Below are positions 8,533-17,384 of a stretch of 64,000 nucleotides of DNA, piece by piece. Origin of the DNA: Halobellus ruber (lineage in GTDB: Archaea; Halobacteriota; Halobacteria; Halobacteriales; Haloferacaceae). Numbering within the stretch: position 1 is the stretch's first letter; every line of letters begins with the position of its first letter. The translations under genes were made by a program, and so were the position numbers. The DNA is taken from contig NZ_JACKXD010000003.1 of NCBI RefSeq assembly GCF_014212355.1, positions 434,001-498,000 on the forward strand, in the 5' to 3' direction. The notes beneath the pieces are model-generated. The model searched no databases and was not told the origin of the DNA. It saw nothing but the letters and a program-made list of their open reading frames with translations.

Positions 8533-9540
8533 TTACGGATAGGTAAGCAGGACCTGCAGGACGCCGTCGGCGCGCTCCTCGAGCAGGCGGTACGCCTCGG
8601 GCGCGTCGTCGAAGGGGACGCGGTGGGTGACCAAGTCGGCGGCGTCGAGGTCGCGGAGGCGTTCGACCGCGACCTCGGCCCGCCGCTGTTTGCTCCAGCG
8701 GCCCCGCGTCTCCGGTGCGAGGGTGCTCACCTGGCTCGACTCGATTGAGATCCGGTCGCGGTGGAACGACGACCCCAGGTCGAGGGCGGCCGGCTTGTCG
8801 CCGTACCACGACCCGACGATCACGCGGCCGTCGTAGCCCGCGGCGGCCACCGCGTCGTCGAGGGTCGCCGGGCGGCCGGAGAGTTCGTACACCAGGTCGG
8901 CACCCTCGCGGTCGGCGTCGCTTCCGATCACGTCGGCGACCGCGCCGGGCGGGACCGCGACGTCGGCGCCCATCTCCCGGGCCCGCTCCCGGCGGCCCTC
9001 GATCGGTTCGGCCACGACGAGTCGGCGGAGCGGGAACGAAGACAGGACGCCGGTCGTACACAGCCCGACGACGCCCGCGCCGAAGACGACGACCTCCTCG
9101 CCGACCCGCGGCCGGCCGTCGAGGACAAGCGACGTCGCCGTCTCCACCGACGGGAACGTCGCCATCGCCTCGGGGTCGACCGCATCGGGCACGACGAGAA
9201 GCCGCTCGGGGGGGAGCGCGAAGTGGGTCTCGTGGGGGGTGAACCCGAACACCGTCCGGCCGAGCCACTCGTCGTCGACCGCCGCTCCCGTCTCGACGAC
9301 CTCGCCGACGGCCGCGTAGCCGTACCGGACCGGAAAGGAGAGGTCGCCGTCGAGCGCCTCCAGCGTCTCGTCGGCCGGCAGGTCGGTCGGGGCGTCGCCG
9401 CGGTAGATCAGGAGTTCGGTCCCCGCGCTGATCCCCGAGACGCGCGTCTCGACGAGCACCTCGTCGTCGGCCATCCCGACCGACGTCGGCCTGATCGCGG
9501 CTTCCGACGGACCAGTGAAGTACAGGGAGCGCCGGTTCAT
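8533..9540 (-). CDS. Zinc-type (MDR) dehydrogenase lacking the catalytic zinc cysteine
   Basis: 335 residues, medium-chain dehydrogenase/reductase. The N-terminal GroES-like domain has GISAGTELLIYRG where classical enzymes have the zinc-binding Cys, so it resembles the BchC-like branch without canonical zinc ligands. The Rossmann domain shows VVVFGAGVVGL. The ATG at 9538-9540 (MNRRSLYF) is chosen; an upstream extension lacks family similarity. First gene of the operon with the PTPS-like protein and the methyltransferase. Confidence 0.85.
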   Translation of the reverse strand: MNRRSLYFTGPSEAAIRPTSVGMADDEVLVETRVSGISAGTELLIYRGDAPTDLPADETLEALDGDLSFPVRYGYAAVGEVVETGAAVDDEWLGRTVFGFTPHETHFALPPERLLVVPDAVDPEAMATFPSVETATSLVLDGRPRVGEEVVVFGAGVVGLCTTGVLSSFPLRRLVVAEPIEGRRERAREMGADVAVPPGAVADVIGSDADREGADLVYELSGRPATLDDAVAAAGYDGRVIVGSWYGDKPAALDLGSSFHRDRISIESSQVSTLAPETRGRWSKQRRAEVAVERLRDLDAADLVTHRVPFDDAPEAYRLLEERADGVLQVLLTYP

Positions 9541-9624
9541 CGCGGGGAACGGGGACGACGGTGTTCTGACCCGCAGTGGGGGACTGGGACGTGCGACCGC
9601 CCGACGCGAGAGGGTTCGACGCAC

Positions 9625-9630
9625 ATATAA
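9625..9630 (-). promoter_or_regulatory. Likely TATA box of the dehydrogenase/PTPS/methyltransferase operon
   Basis: On the minus strand TTATAT lies about 85 nt before the ATG at 9540. If used it would give a leader of roughly 60 nt. It sits in the 244-nt divergent intergenic region shared with the metal ATPase. Confidence 0.4.
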
Positions 9631-9750
9631 GGTCGTTACCACGGATCTGAGCCGCAGCGTTATGACGCTGTTGGCTCGACGGACGGTGTTGTTATTTTAG
9701 TTTCATTCAATTATTAAGGAGTACCAAGAGAGGCGGTCAATATAGCAGTG

Positions 9751-9759
9751 AAATTAATA
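9751..9759 (+). promoter_or_regulatory. TATA-like box of the metal ATPase gene
   Basis: AAATTAATA lies 26-34 nt before the ATG at 9785, consistent with a leaderless transcript. Confidence 0.5.
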
Positions 9760-9784
9760 CGGACCGAGCCACTCCGGACCAGTA

Positions 9785-12148
9785 ATGCCACCCTCGAGCC
9801 GGGAATCGCCGCCCGACGGCCCGTCGAGCGGCAGCGCTACCGCGAAACCGCAGGACGGCGCCGTCGCGACCGCGAGCTTCGAGGTGCCGGGGATGGACTG
9901 CGCCTCGTGTGCGGGGAAGGTCGAGGCCGCCCTCGACCGGGTCGATGGGGTCGTCGACCGCGACACCGCGCCCGCGACCGGTCGGGTGACGATCACGTAC
10001 GACCCCGAGTCGGTGTCGGCGTCGGCCCTCGTCGACGCGATCGGCGGGGCGGGCTACGAGGTGACCGACGCGGGGACGGCGGACGGGGCCGGCGGGACGG
10101 ACACCGATCCCGACCCGGTCTGGCGGAGCCCCCGCGCGGTGAAGACCTGGATCGGCGCGGTCTTCCTCGCGGCCGGACTCGCCCTGGAGTTTTTCGTCCC
10201 CGGAGCGAACCCACGGGTCGCGGCCGCACTCGGAAGCGAACTCCACCTCGCGGACGCGCTCTTTGTGTTCGCCGTCGCGGCCGGCGGCCAGGCGATCCTC
10301 CGCGGCGGCTACTACTCCGCGCTGCACCGCCGGTTGGACATCGACTTCCTGATGTCGGTCGCGATCCTGGGGGCGCTTTCCGCGAGCGTCGGGTTCGGCG
10401 AGGCGCTGTACTTCGAGGCCGCGACGCTCGCGGTGCTTTTCAGCGTCGCCGAACTCCTAGAGCGGTACTCGATGGACCGCGCCCGCGACTCCCTCAGGGA
10501 GCTGATGGACCTCTCGCCGGAGGAGGCGACGGTGAAACGCGCGGACGGCGAGGAGGAGATAGTCCCCGTCGACGCCGTCGAGCCCGGCGACGTCGTCGTC
10601 GTGCGGCCGGGCGGGAAGATCCCCGCCGACGGGGAGGTGATCGCGGGCGACAGCGCAGTCAACCAGTCGCCGATCACCGGCGAGAGCGTCCCGGTCGACA
10701 AGACCGTCGGCGACGAGGTCTTCGCCGGCACGCTCGTTGAGAACGGGTACCTCGAAGTCCGGGTCACCGCGGCCGCAGCCGACACCACCCTCTCGCGGAT
10801 CGTCGGGCTAGTCGAGGACGCCCGGGCGGAGGAGACCGACCGCGAACAGTTCGTCGAGCGGTTCTCGTCGTACTACACGCCGGTGGTGGTCGCCTTCGCG
10901 GTGGTGGTCACGCTGTCGACCCCGTTCGTCCTCGGAGTGACGTGGCCGACCGCGCTGGTCTACGGCCTCACCCTGCTGGTGCTTGCGTGCCCGTGTGCGT
11001 TCGTCATCTCGACGCCGGTGTCGGTGGTCTCGGGGATCACCTCGGCCGCAAAGAACGGCGTGTTGATCAAGGGCGGCACGCACCTGGAGGCGATGGGCGA
11101 GGTCGACACGGTCGCGTTCGACAAGACGGGAACGCTCACCACGGGCGAACTGGCAGTGACCGACGTGATCGGGCTGAACGGCAACAGCGAGGCCGACGTC
11201 CTCCGGTGTGCCCGCGGGCTCGAAGGCCGGAGCGAACACCCGGTCGGGGAGGCGATCGTGGCGGCCGCGGGCGACGCCGGCGTCACCGACTCGGCGGCCC
11301 CCGAGGTCGACGGCTTCGAGAGCCTCACCGGCAGGGGCGTCCGCGGCCGTCTGGACGGCACCCCCCACCTCGCGGGCAAGCCCGGGCTGTTCGAGGAACT
11401 CGGGTTCGACCTCTCGCACGTCCACGCCGCGACCGACGGCGGGGCCGTGACCACGACCGCCCGGCAGCTCTGCGAGCGCAACGACTGCGTCGACCTCCTC
11501 GAGGGGATCGTCCCCGAACTCCAGTCGGCGGGCAAGACCGTCGTCCTGGTCGGGACTGACGAGGAGATCGAGGGCGTGATCGCGGTCGCCGACGAGGTCA
11601 GGCCCGGCGCCGCCCGCGCGGTCGCTCGGCTCAAGGAACTCGGGGTGTCGCGGACGGTGATGCTGACCGGCGACAACGAGCGGACCGCCCGCGCGGTCGC
11701 CGAGGCGGTCGGCGTCGACGAGTTCCGCGCGGAGCTGCTCCCCGAGGAGAAGGTCGACGCGGTCCGCGGCCTCGCCGGGCGGGACGGGGACGGCGGCGTC
11801 GCGATGGTCGGCGACGGCGTCAACGACGCGCCGGCGCTGGCGACCGCCACGGTCGGCGTGGCGATGGGTGCGGCGGGCACCGACACCGCCCTGGAGACCG
11901 CAGACATCGCGCTACTCGCAGACGACCTCTCGAAGCTGCCGTACCTCTACGAACTCGCGGGCGACACAAACAGCGTGATCCGGCAGAACGTCTGGGCCAG
12001 CCTGGGGCTGAAGGCACTGCTCGCGGTCGCGGTGCCGTTCGGCTACGTCCCGATCTGGTTGGCGGTACTCGCCGGCGACGCCGGGATGACGGTCGGCGTG
12101 ACCGGCAACGCGATGCGGCTCTCGCGGCTGCGACCCGAGGGGGAGTGA
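9785..12148 (+). CDS. zntA: Heavy-metal translocating P-type ATPase (P1B, Zn/Cd/Pb class)
   Basis: Membrane pump that exports soft metal ions using ATP, 787 residues. An N-terminal HMA domain carries the metal motif MDCASCAGK (about residue 37). The membrane core has the CPC ion-binding motif (ACPCAFV, about 402), then the phosphorylation site DKTGTLTTG (about 445), the nucleotide-binding SEHPVGEAI, and the hinge GDGVNDAP. The last helices contain a Lys (SLGLKALL) and DAGMTVGVTGNAMRL, the Lys/Asp pattern of the zinc/cadmium/lead branch rather than copper pumps. Around residue 545 there is a short extra segment with two cysteines (CERNDC). No metal regulator gene is adjacent. Confidence 0.9.
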   Translation: MPPSSRESPPDGPSSGSATAKPQDGAVATASFEVPGMDCASCAGKVEAALDRVDGVVDRDTAPATGRVTITYDPESVSASALVDAIGGAGYEVTDAGTADGAGGTDTDPDPVWRSPRAVKTWIGAVFLAAGLALEFFVPGANPRVAAALGSELHLADALFVFAVAAGGQAILRGGYYSALHRRLDIDFLMSVAILGALSASVGFGEALYFEAATLAVLFSVAELLERYSMDRARDSLRELMDLSPEEATVKRADGEEEIVPVDAVEPGDVVVVRPGGKIPADGEVIAGDSAVNQSPITGESVPVDKTVGDEVFAGTLVENGYLEVRVTAAAADTTLSRIVGLVEDARAEETDREQFVERFSSYYTPVVVAFAVVVTLSTPFVLGVTWPTALVYGLTLLVLACPCAFVISTPVSVVSGITSAAKNGVLIKGGTHLEAMGEVDTVAFDKTGTLTTGELAVTDVIGLNGNSEADVLRCARGLEGRSEHPVGEAIVAAAGDAGVTDSAAPEVDGFESLTGRGVRGRLDGTPHLAGKPGLFEELGFDLSHVHAATDGGAVTTTARQLCERNDCVDLLEGIVPELQSAGKTVVLVGTDEEIEGVIAVADEVRPGAARAVARLKELGVSRTVMLTGDNERTARAVAEAVGVDEFRAELLPEEKVDAVRGLAGRDGDGGVAMVGDGVNDAPALATATVGVAMGAAGTDTALETADIALLADDLSKLPYLYELAGDTNSVIRQNVWASLGLKALLAVAVPFGYVPIWLAVLAGDAGMTVGVTGNAMRLSRLRPEGE

Positions 12149-12178
12149 TCGGCACCCGCTCCCGGGCGCCCCCTCCGG

Positions 12179-12587
12179 TCAGTCGGTCCGAACCCCGAAC
12201 TCGATGCCGTCCCCGCGCTCCCCGACAGCGACATCGGCGGCAGCGAGTCGCTCCCGAACCGCCGCCAGCGCCGCGTTGTCGGGGACCACGACCTCGAACC
12301 ACGCCAGCCCGTAGCCGCCCGCGGGTTCGGAGCGCCCGTTGCAGGTGTTCGCGCCGACGTGGCGGTGGAGTCGCCGGCGGCAAGGAACGGGGCGGAACCC
12401 CATTCCGCCCGCACGTCGAACCCCAGCGTGTCGACGTAGAAGGCCCGGGCGGCCCCGAGGTCGGTCGCTTCCGGGTGGACGTGGCCGACGCGTCCCGGTA
12501 GAACCCTATCGCCCCGTCGAGGTCGGCCGCGCGGAGCGCGGTCCGGCCGATCCGGGTCGGGGCCGGACGGGCTTCGCGGTCGGTCAT
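12179..12587 (-). pseudogene. Two-domain VOC (glyoxalase-like) protein, internally deleted and frameshifted
   Basis: The first 32 codons read like the start of haloarchaeal VOC dioxygenase-family proteins (IGRTALRAADLDGAIGFYRD). The sequence then jumps, in a different frame, to the second VOC repeat (GHVHPEATDLGAARAFYVDT, FDVRAEWGSAPFLAAGD). Another frame change near 12370 leads to HVGANTCNGRSEP and WFEVVVPDNAALAAVRERL, and a stop follows EFGVRTD, earlier than normal. About half of the expected protein is gone. The start overlaps the stop of the upstream HTH gene (ATGA), so it was once the second gene of that operon. Confidence 0.8.
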
Positions 12588-13192
12588 CGATCCGTCGAGA
12601 CGGCGCCGCGGAGCATCGCGACGGCGAAGACGACGAGCCCGCCGACGAAGAACAGCACGCCGGGTTCCGCGGCGAGCAGGAGCCCCCGCGCGCCCTCGCC
12701 CACGCCGAGGCTCGCCGGCTCGAAGGGCGACGACGCCGCGGCCCCGAGGAGGCGTTCGGCCGCGATCTGGACCGCGAGGCTCGCGAGCCCGAGGACCGCC
12801 ACGCCCGCGGCCACCTCCGAGATCGCCCGCCGGAGGTCCGCCCGGCGGGTCGGCGACGCGTCGCCGACGAGCACGATCGGATCGGCGGCGGGGCCGTACA
12901 CCGTCATCTCGTTGCCCTTCTCCGAGAGCCGCGTGCCGACGGACTCGACGACCCCGGCCGTCCGGAGCTTCGAGAGGTGATAGTGGACGTTCTGGACCGA
13001 CGTGTCGAGCTCCCGAGCCAGCTCCGAGGGCGGCGCGGGGTCGTCGTGGAGTGCGCTGTAGAGTTCCCGTGCGGTCTCCGAGCCGAGTGCGTCGACGAGT
13101 TCACCCGCGTCGTCGTCGCTGACATCGACGACCGCTGGCGAGGCGTCCGGCGACCGGACGCTTCCCCCCAGCCGGGCGATGGGCGATGACAT
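12584..13192 (-). CDS. Winged-helix transcriptional regulator with C-terminal membrane segments
   Basis: 202 residues. The N-terminal half is an ArsR-like winged helix: ETARELYSALHDDP, PSELARELDTSVQNVHYHLSKL, AGVVESVGTR with a Gly/Asn-rich wing. The C-terminal half contains two hydrophobic helices (AGVAVLGLASLAVQI and GVLFFVGGLVVFAVAML), so the protein is likely membrane-tethered. This architecture recurs in haloarchaea with no settled role. The ATG at 13190-13192 begins the conserved part; an upstream in-frame start is possible. It overlaps a decayed VOC gene downstream. Confidence 0.85.
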   Translation of the reverse strand: MSSPIARLGGSVRSPDASPAVVDVSDDDAGELVDALGSETARELYSALHDDPAPPSELARELDTSVQNVHYHLSKLRTAGVVESVGTRLSEKGNEMTVYGPAADPIVLVGDASPTRRADLRRAISEVAAGVAVLGLASLAVQIAAERLLGAAASSPFEPASLGVGEGARGLLLAAEPGVLFFVGGLVVFAVAMLRGAVSTDR

Positions 13193-13273
13193 CGTACGTC
13201 GGACTACGCAGACGCGACCTATCAATGTGTGTGGAAGCTTAAACGTCCGTTTGAGCCGGTCGAGAGCGGCCCC

Positions 13274-14623
13274 CTACCGGGCCCGTGCGCGCTGGACCGC
13301 GGCGACGGCGTCGAGTCGGCCCCACCCCGCCGAGAGGTCGCGTCCGGGACGGCCGACGTCGCCCGCGGAGGCCCGGAGGATCCGCGTCACCCCCTCGGGG
13401 TCGAGTCCCGGTCGCGCGTCGAGTACCAGGGCGGCGGCCCCGGCGGTTCGCGCGGCGGCGGCCGACGTGCCGGGTGCGCCGGCAGCGGCCCACGGGCGGG
13501 GCGGCGCGACGACGTCGACGCCCGTGTCACCTCCCACCGTCGGCCCCCGGCCGCTGTACGGGGCCACGGCCCCGGCGGCCGGACCGGATTCCGCGTTCGG
13601 CACCACGTCCTCCAGGTCGTTCCGGCGTCCGACGGCGCCGACGCCGACGACGCCCGGGACGCTCGCGGGGACGGCGACGCTGCCGAGCGGCCGCGGCGAG
13701 ACGAACGCGTGGGTCGGGGTTGTGACCTCGACGCGGCTCGTGGGGGCGCCGTCTGCCGGCGCTGACCCCTCGACTCGGACAGCGAGCGCGTAGTCGCCGG
13801 GCGTGAGATCGGCGGTCAGCCGCCGGCCCGCCCGTCTATCGACCGACCGCGACACCGCGATCAGATCCCACCGCTCGCCGCCGTCGACCGCGCGCAGCAG
13901 CGAGAGCGTCAGGTCCGCCCCGAGCGGGGGGTCGGTCACCAGCCACGCGACGAACCGACCCGCGACGGAATCGCCGCCGGGCATCGCCCGAATCCGGAGC
14001 CGTCGGTCGGCGGCGGTGCCGTCGGCGAGTGCGTCGAACGGCGCCTGCCAGTGGCCGAGGGCGGCGTTGCCGGCGGGTGCCACGACCACGGACCCGGACT
14101 CGGCTGCGGCCCGTGCGGCGCGGAACACGGGCGAGCGGGGCGAGGTGACGGCCCCGTGGGCGGCGACCGGCGCGAGGATCACGTCCGCGCCGCGGTCCCG
14201 CGCCCACCCGGTCGCCGCGCGGAACTCCCCCGTCTCCCGGAACGACGCCAGGGAGAGCCGGACGTCGGGCGCAATCGACGAGACGGCCGCGGCGGCGGCG
14301 GTGCCGTGGGTGGTCCCCTCCACGACCGCACGCTCGGCGCCGAACTGGCGGATGTCCGCGATCCGACCGGCCACCGCGTCGTGGGTCGGATCGAACCCGG
14401 TCGGGTCGAGGACCGCGGCGTGGACGCCGCGCCCGGTGACCCCGAGGTCGTGAACGCGGCCGATCGAGTCGTCCGCGACCGGCGGCGGGTCGGTCCCCGT
14501 CTCGGAGCCGCCGCTACCGAGGGAGGGAATCCCCCGGACGGAGAGCACGCTGGCGGCCGCTGCGCCGCCGATCGCGAGCGCCCGGCGCCGGCTGACGCCG
14601 AACTCGGTCCGATCCGTCGGCAT
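13274..14623 (-). CDS. Subtilisin-like serine protease (S8), Tat-exported
   Basis: 449 residues. A twin-arginine leader (SRRRALAIGGAAAAS) predicts export in folded form. Catalytic triad candidates are in subtilase order: Asp in HAAVLDPTG, His in TTHGTAAAAA, Ser in GTSAAAARTAG; the oxyanion Asn is in VVAPAGNAA. The serine motif is GTSAA rather than the usual GTSMA. An inserted segment of about 130 residues between the oxyanion Asn and the serine looks like a beta-sandwich domain. No separate propeptide is obvious. It is monocistronic, between the HTH regulator and a divergent surface protein gene. Confidence 0.85.
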   Translation of the reverse strand: MPTDRTEFGVSRRRALAIGGAAAASVLSVRGIPSLGSGGSETGTDPPPVADDSIGRVHDLGVTGRGVHAAVLDPTGFDPTHDAVAGRIADIRQFGAERAVVEGTTHGTAAAAAVSSIAPDVRLSLASFRETGEFRAATGWARDRGADVILAPVAAHGAVTSPRSPVFRAARAAAESGSVVVAPAGNAALGHWQAPFDALADGTAADRRLRIRAMPGGDSVAGRFVAWLVTDPPLGADLTLSLLRAVDGGERWDLIAVSRSVDRRAGRRLTADLTPGDYALAVRVEGSAPADGAPTSRVEVTTPTHAFVSPRPLGSVAVPASVPGVVGVGAVGRRNDLEDVVPNAESGPAAGAVAPYSGRGPTVGGDTGVDVVAPPRPWAAAGAPGTSAAAARTAGAAALVLDARPGLDPEGVTRILRASAGDVGRPGRDLSAGWGRLDAVAAVQRARAR

Positions 14624-14733
14624 CCGTCACCCGGTATCGTGACAGCGGTGATAAACGTTTCTGGATCCCGGCCACGCGGTAGCGTAAACGGCTCTCGAAG
14701 CAATCGGGCGTTCTTAGGTGATACCCCCGCTCG

Positions 14734-14820
14734 GTCGACGCGTATGCTCTCCGTACAGGGGTCGGCACGGATGCCCTCCGCACACGAGTCGACACAGATA
14801 CCCTCCGCAGACGGGTCGGC
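14734..14820. repeat. 27-bp imperfect tandem repeat, three copies plus a partial
   Basis: Units start with GTCGRC at 14734, 14761, 14788 and (partial) 14815, each with a central CCTCCG/CTCCG core and exactly 27 bp apart. The array lies in the 270-nt divergent region between the subtilase and the surface-protein gene. A multiple of three with no convincing gene around it suggests either a regulatory array or leftover repetitive coding DNA. Confidence 0.7.
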
Positions 14821-14897
14821 GGATGCGCCCGCCGGGCTAACAGTGCTACCGCTGCAGGAACCGGGTCGTGGACCGCCCGTCGTCGGTGAGGTGGTCG

Positions 14898-15935
14898 ATG
14901 CGTAGCCGTCGGTCGGGGACGGGGTGGCTGGGTCGCGGCCGTCCGGTTCGGATCGCAGCCGCGCTCGTCGTCCTCGTGACCGCGCTTGCGCCGGCGACGT
15001 TCGCCGCGCCGGTCGCGGCGGGCCCGAGCGTCACGGTCGACCACGAGGGCGATCGGGTGACGGTCGCAAACGGCACCGCGCAGGTCGTGCGCGGCACCGC
15101 CGACGCGCCGGTCGGCACCGAGATCCTGGTGCGGGTTCGGTCGACGGACGGCACCGACCCGGCCTTCCTCAAGGCGGAACGCGGCGTCGTGACCGAGAAC
15201 GGCACCTGGGCCGTCGCCTTCGACTTCGCGCACCAGTCGGCAGGCGACGGGTTCAGGCTGACCGCCCAAACCGAGAACGGCTCCGCCGAGATCGAGGTCG
15301 ACGGCGAGGTCGTCGCTTGCGAGGGCGACTGCGCGGAAACCCCGCCGAGCGACACGCCAACACCGATCCCGGAACAGACCGCGACCCCGACGCGGACGGC
15401 CGGTCCCGACGCGCCGGTGACGTTCGGCGAGAACGTGTTCCTGGCCGACACCGGCGGGGTTACGGCCGTGCCAGTCACGTTCGACGGGGGCGACACCGAC
15501 CGGGCCGTCGTCGTCGTCGGCGACGCGGCCGAGGTGAACTACGAACTCGAAGCCGTGGTCACCGACGGCGACGGGGACGGCGAGGCGATCCTCTACGTCG
15601 ACACCTCCCTGGCCGGGCGCGGCGGCGACACCGTCAGCACCTCCGGCGGCGACAGCGTGACGATCAGATCCGAGACCCCACTCGAGGGGACGCTCGATCC
15701 CGCTACCTACGACGTCGCGCTGTATGCCGGCGGCGAGGGGACCGACGCGCCCGCCGACGTCGGGAGCCTCGTCGTCCAGGCGGCGGCCACCCCGACCGTG
15801 GCGACCGACGCCCCGACGAACGAGCCGGCCGACGCCGGCGGCGACGGTCCCGGATCGGTCGCCGTCGGCGCCCTCGTCAGCGGCGCGTTCCTGCTCGGCG
15901 GGGCCGTCCTGGCCGCGGTGCTTCTGGAGTGGTGA
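14898..15935 (+). CDS. Secreted surface protein with C-terminal membrane anchor (BGTF-like)
   Basis: 345 residues from the ATG at 14898; an ATG at 14868 is also in frame. Sec-type signal with positively charged start and AAALVVLVTALAPATFAAPV. Then a beta-rich domain (VTVANGTAQVVRGTAD, VGTEILVRVRSTDGTDP) resembling haloarchaeal BGTF surface domains, a Thr/Pro linker around residues 150-170, a second domain, a Thr/Asp/Pro-rich stalk, and a final transmembrane helix (VAVGALVSGAFLLGGAVLAAV) with a short tail. Likely anchored in the membrane and projecting through the S-layer. Role unknown. Confidence 0.75.
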   Translation: MRSRRSGTGWLGRGRPVRIAAALVVLVTALAPATFAAPVAAGPSVTVDHEGDRVTVANGTAQVVRGTADAPVGTEILVRVRSTDGTDPAFLKAERGVVTENGTWAVAFDFAHQSAGDGFRLTAQTENGSAEIEVDGEVVACEGDCAETPPSDTPTPIPEQTATPTRTAGPDAPVTFGENVFLADTGGVTAVPVTFDGGDTDRAVVVVGDAAEVNYELEAVVTDGDGDGEAILYVDTSLAGRGGDTVSTSGGDSVTIRSETPLEGTLDPATYDVALYAGGEGTDAPADVGSLVVQAAATPTVATDAPTNEPADAGGDGPGSVAVGALVSGAFLLGGAVLAAVLLEW

Positions 15936-15984
15936 GGCGACAGGAAACGCCCGCCGTGGGCCGACGGGGCCACTAATGTGCAAG

Positions 15985-15993
15985 GTATAATAC
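15985..15993 (+). promoter_or_regulatory. TATA box of cysE
   Basis: GTATAATAC lies 22-30 nt before the ATG at 16015, which favours that start over the in-frame GTG at 16003. Confidence 0.55.
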
Positions 15994-16014
15994 CGTCCTG
16001 CGGTGACTGTGGGT

Positions 16015-16887
16015 ATGGAGTACCGGTACGACGGTGACGCACACGAGCGGCTCTTCGCCGCCTACCAGGACGACACGGAGCCGTTCCCGACCAGCGTGAC
16101 GGCGTGTTTTCCGGACCGCAACCACCGTCGGGAGGAGGTCGAACTGTTGCAGGAACTGCTGTTTCCGACCTGCTGGAACGCGCCCGAACTCGTCCGCGAC
16201 GAACTCGCGGTGCTCGAACACCTCGACGAACTCGGCGAACTGTTCAGAGCCGGCATCTGCCCGTACTCCGACGGCGAGACGCGGCCGCGCGAGACGGTGT
16301 CGGCGCTCATCGACAGCCTGCCGCGGCTCCGGCGGGTGCTGAAACGCGACGTCGAGGCCGCGTACAAGGGCGACCCCGCCGCGAAGACGTATATGGAGAT
16401 CATCCGGTCGTACCCCGGATTCTTAGCGATCGCGGTCCAGCGCGTCGCCCACGTGCTCTACGACGTCGGCGCCGAGGAGTACGCCCGCGAACTGACCGAG
16501 TACGCGAAGACCCGGACCGGGATCGACATCCACCCGGGCGCGGAGATCGGCGAGTACTTCTTCGTCGACCACGGCACCGGCGTCGTGATCGGCGAGACCG
16601 CGACCGTCGGCGAGTGGGTCCGGCTCTACCAGGACGTGACGCTCGGCGCGCTCCACTTCGAGGAGGAGGAAGGCGACGAGCACGCCCTGAAGAAGGGGTA
16701 CAAGCGCCACCCCGACATCGGCGACCACGTCGTGATCGGGGCGGGCACGAAGGTGCTCGGCGCGATCACGGTCGGCGACCACGTCAGCATCGGCGCCAAC
16801 TCCTGGATCACCGAGGACGTCCCCGATCACACCAAGGTGTACATCAAAAGCCACCCGACCCAGGAGCGGAAACGGTACGAGGAGTGA
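16015..16887 (+). CDS. cysE: Serine O-acetyltransferase
   Basis: Makes O-acetyl-L-serine from serine and acetyl-CoA, the first step of cysteine synthesis. 290 residues: an alpha-helical N-terminal SATase domain, then the left-handed beta helix beginning near residue 165 (GIDIHPGAEIGEYFFVDHG). Hexapeptide turns follow (GVVIGETATVG, DHVVIGAGTKVLGAITVG). The Asp/His pair in FVDHGTG and the His in the later IGDHVVIG are the expected active-site elements. No O-acetylserine sulfhydrylase gene is adjacent. Confidence 0.9.
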   Translation: MEYRYDGDAHERLFAAYQDDTEPFPTSVTACFPDRNHRREEVELLQELLFPTCWNAPELVRDELAVLEHLDELGELFRAGICPYSDGETRPRETVSALIDSLPRLRRVLKRDVEAAYKGDPAAKTYMEIIRSYPGFLAIAVQRVAHVLYDVGAEEYARELTEYAKTRTGIDIHPGAEIGEYFFVDHGTGVVIGETATVGEWVRLYQDVTLGALHFEEEEGDEHALKKGYKRHPDIGDHVVIGAGTKVLGAITVGDHVSIGANSWITEDVPDHTKVYIKSHPTQERKRYEE

Positions 16888-16942
16888 CCGCCGGCGCGCT
16901 GCGGACGAAAAAGCGAAACCGCTCGGCCGTGTCGGTAGGGGT

Positions 16943-17314
16943 ATGTCAAACAGTTCGACGCTGGTTCGCGACGTGATGTCGACCGCGCTCGTGACCGTCA
17001 GTCCGGACGCGAGCGTCGCCGAGGCGGCGCGGCTGATGCGCGAACGCGACGTCAACGCGCTGCTGGTCCCGACGACCGAGGTCGGTATCGTCACGAGTAC
17101 CGACGTGATCGACACCGTCGCGGAGGATCTCGACCCCGGAGAGACCCCCGTCTCGGCGGTGATGACCGAAGCCGTCGAGACGGTGCCGCCGGGGGTCCGG
17201 CTCACCGAGGCCGCGGCGATGATGGAGACCCTCGGCATCAGCCACCTCCCGGTGGTCGACGACGACTTCGTCGGGATGATCTCCGCGACCGACATCACCG
17301 CCGAAGTCTCGTAG
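16943..17314 (+). CDS. Two-CBS-domain protein
   Basis: 123 residues made of two CBS motifs in tandem: VRDVMSTALVTVSPDASVAEA and VSAVMTEAVETVPPGVRLTEA, each followed by the conserved VGIVTSTDVID / VGMISATDITAE strand-helix. Such stand-alone pairs bind adenine nucleotides and act as sensors or as tethers to other proteins. No fused effector is present. It is 55 nt after cysE and possibly co-transcribed. Confidence 0.85.
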   Translation: MSNSSTLVRDVMSTALVTVSPDASVAEAARLMRERDVNALLVPTTEVGIVTSTDVIDTVAEDLDPGETPVSAVMTEAVETVPPGVRLTEAAAMMETLGISHLPVVDDDFVGMISATDITAEVS

Positions 17315-17384
17315 GCGGTACCGGTCCGGAGCGGACCGCGGCGCCGACCGCACGATTCAAACGAGCCGACGGCGTGGTGCCGGT

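Noticed and set aside
15984-16005. GTG start at 16003 for cysE
   Set aside because: The TATA box at 15985-15993 is too close for a transcript reaching 16003 with normal spacing; ATG 16015 fits.
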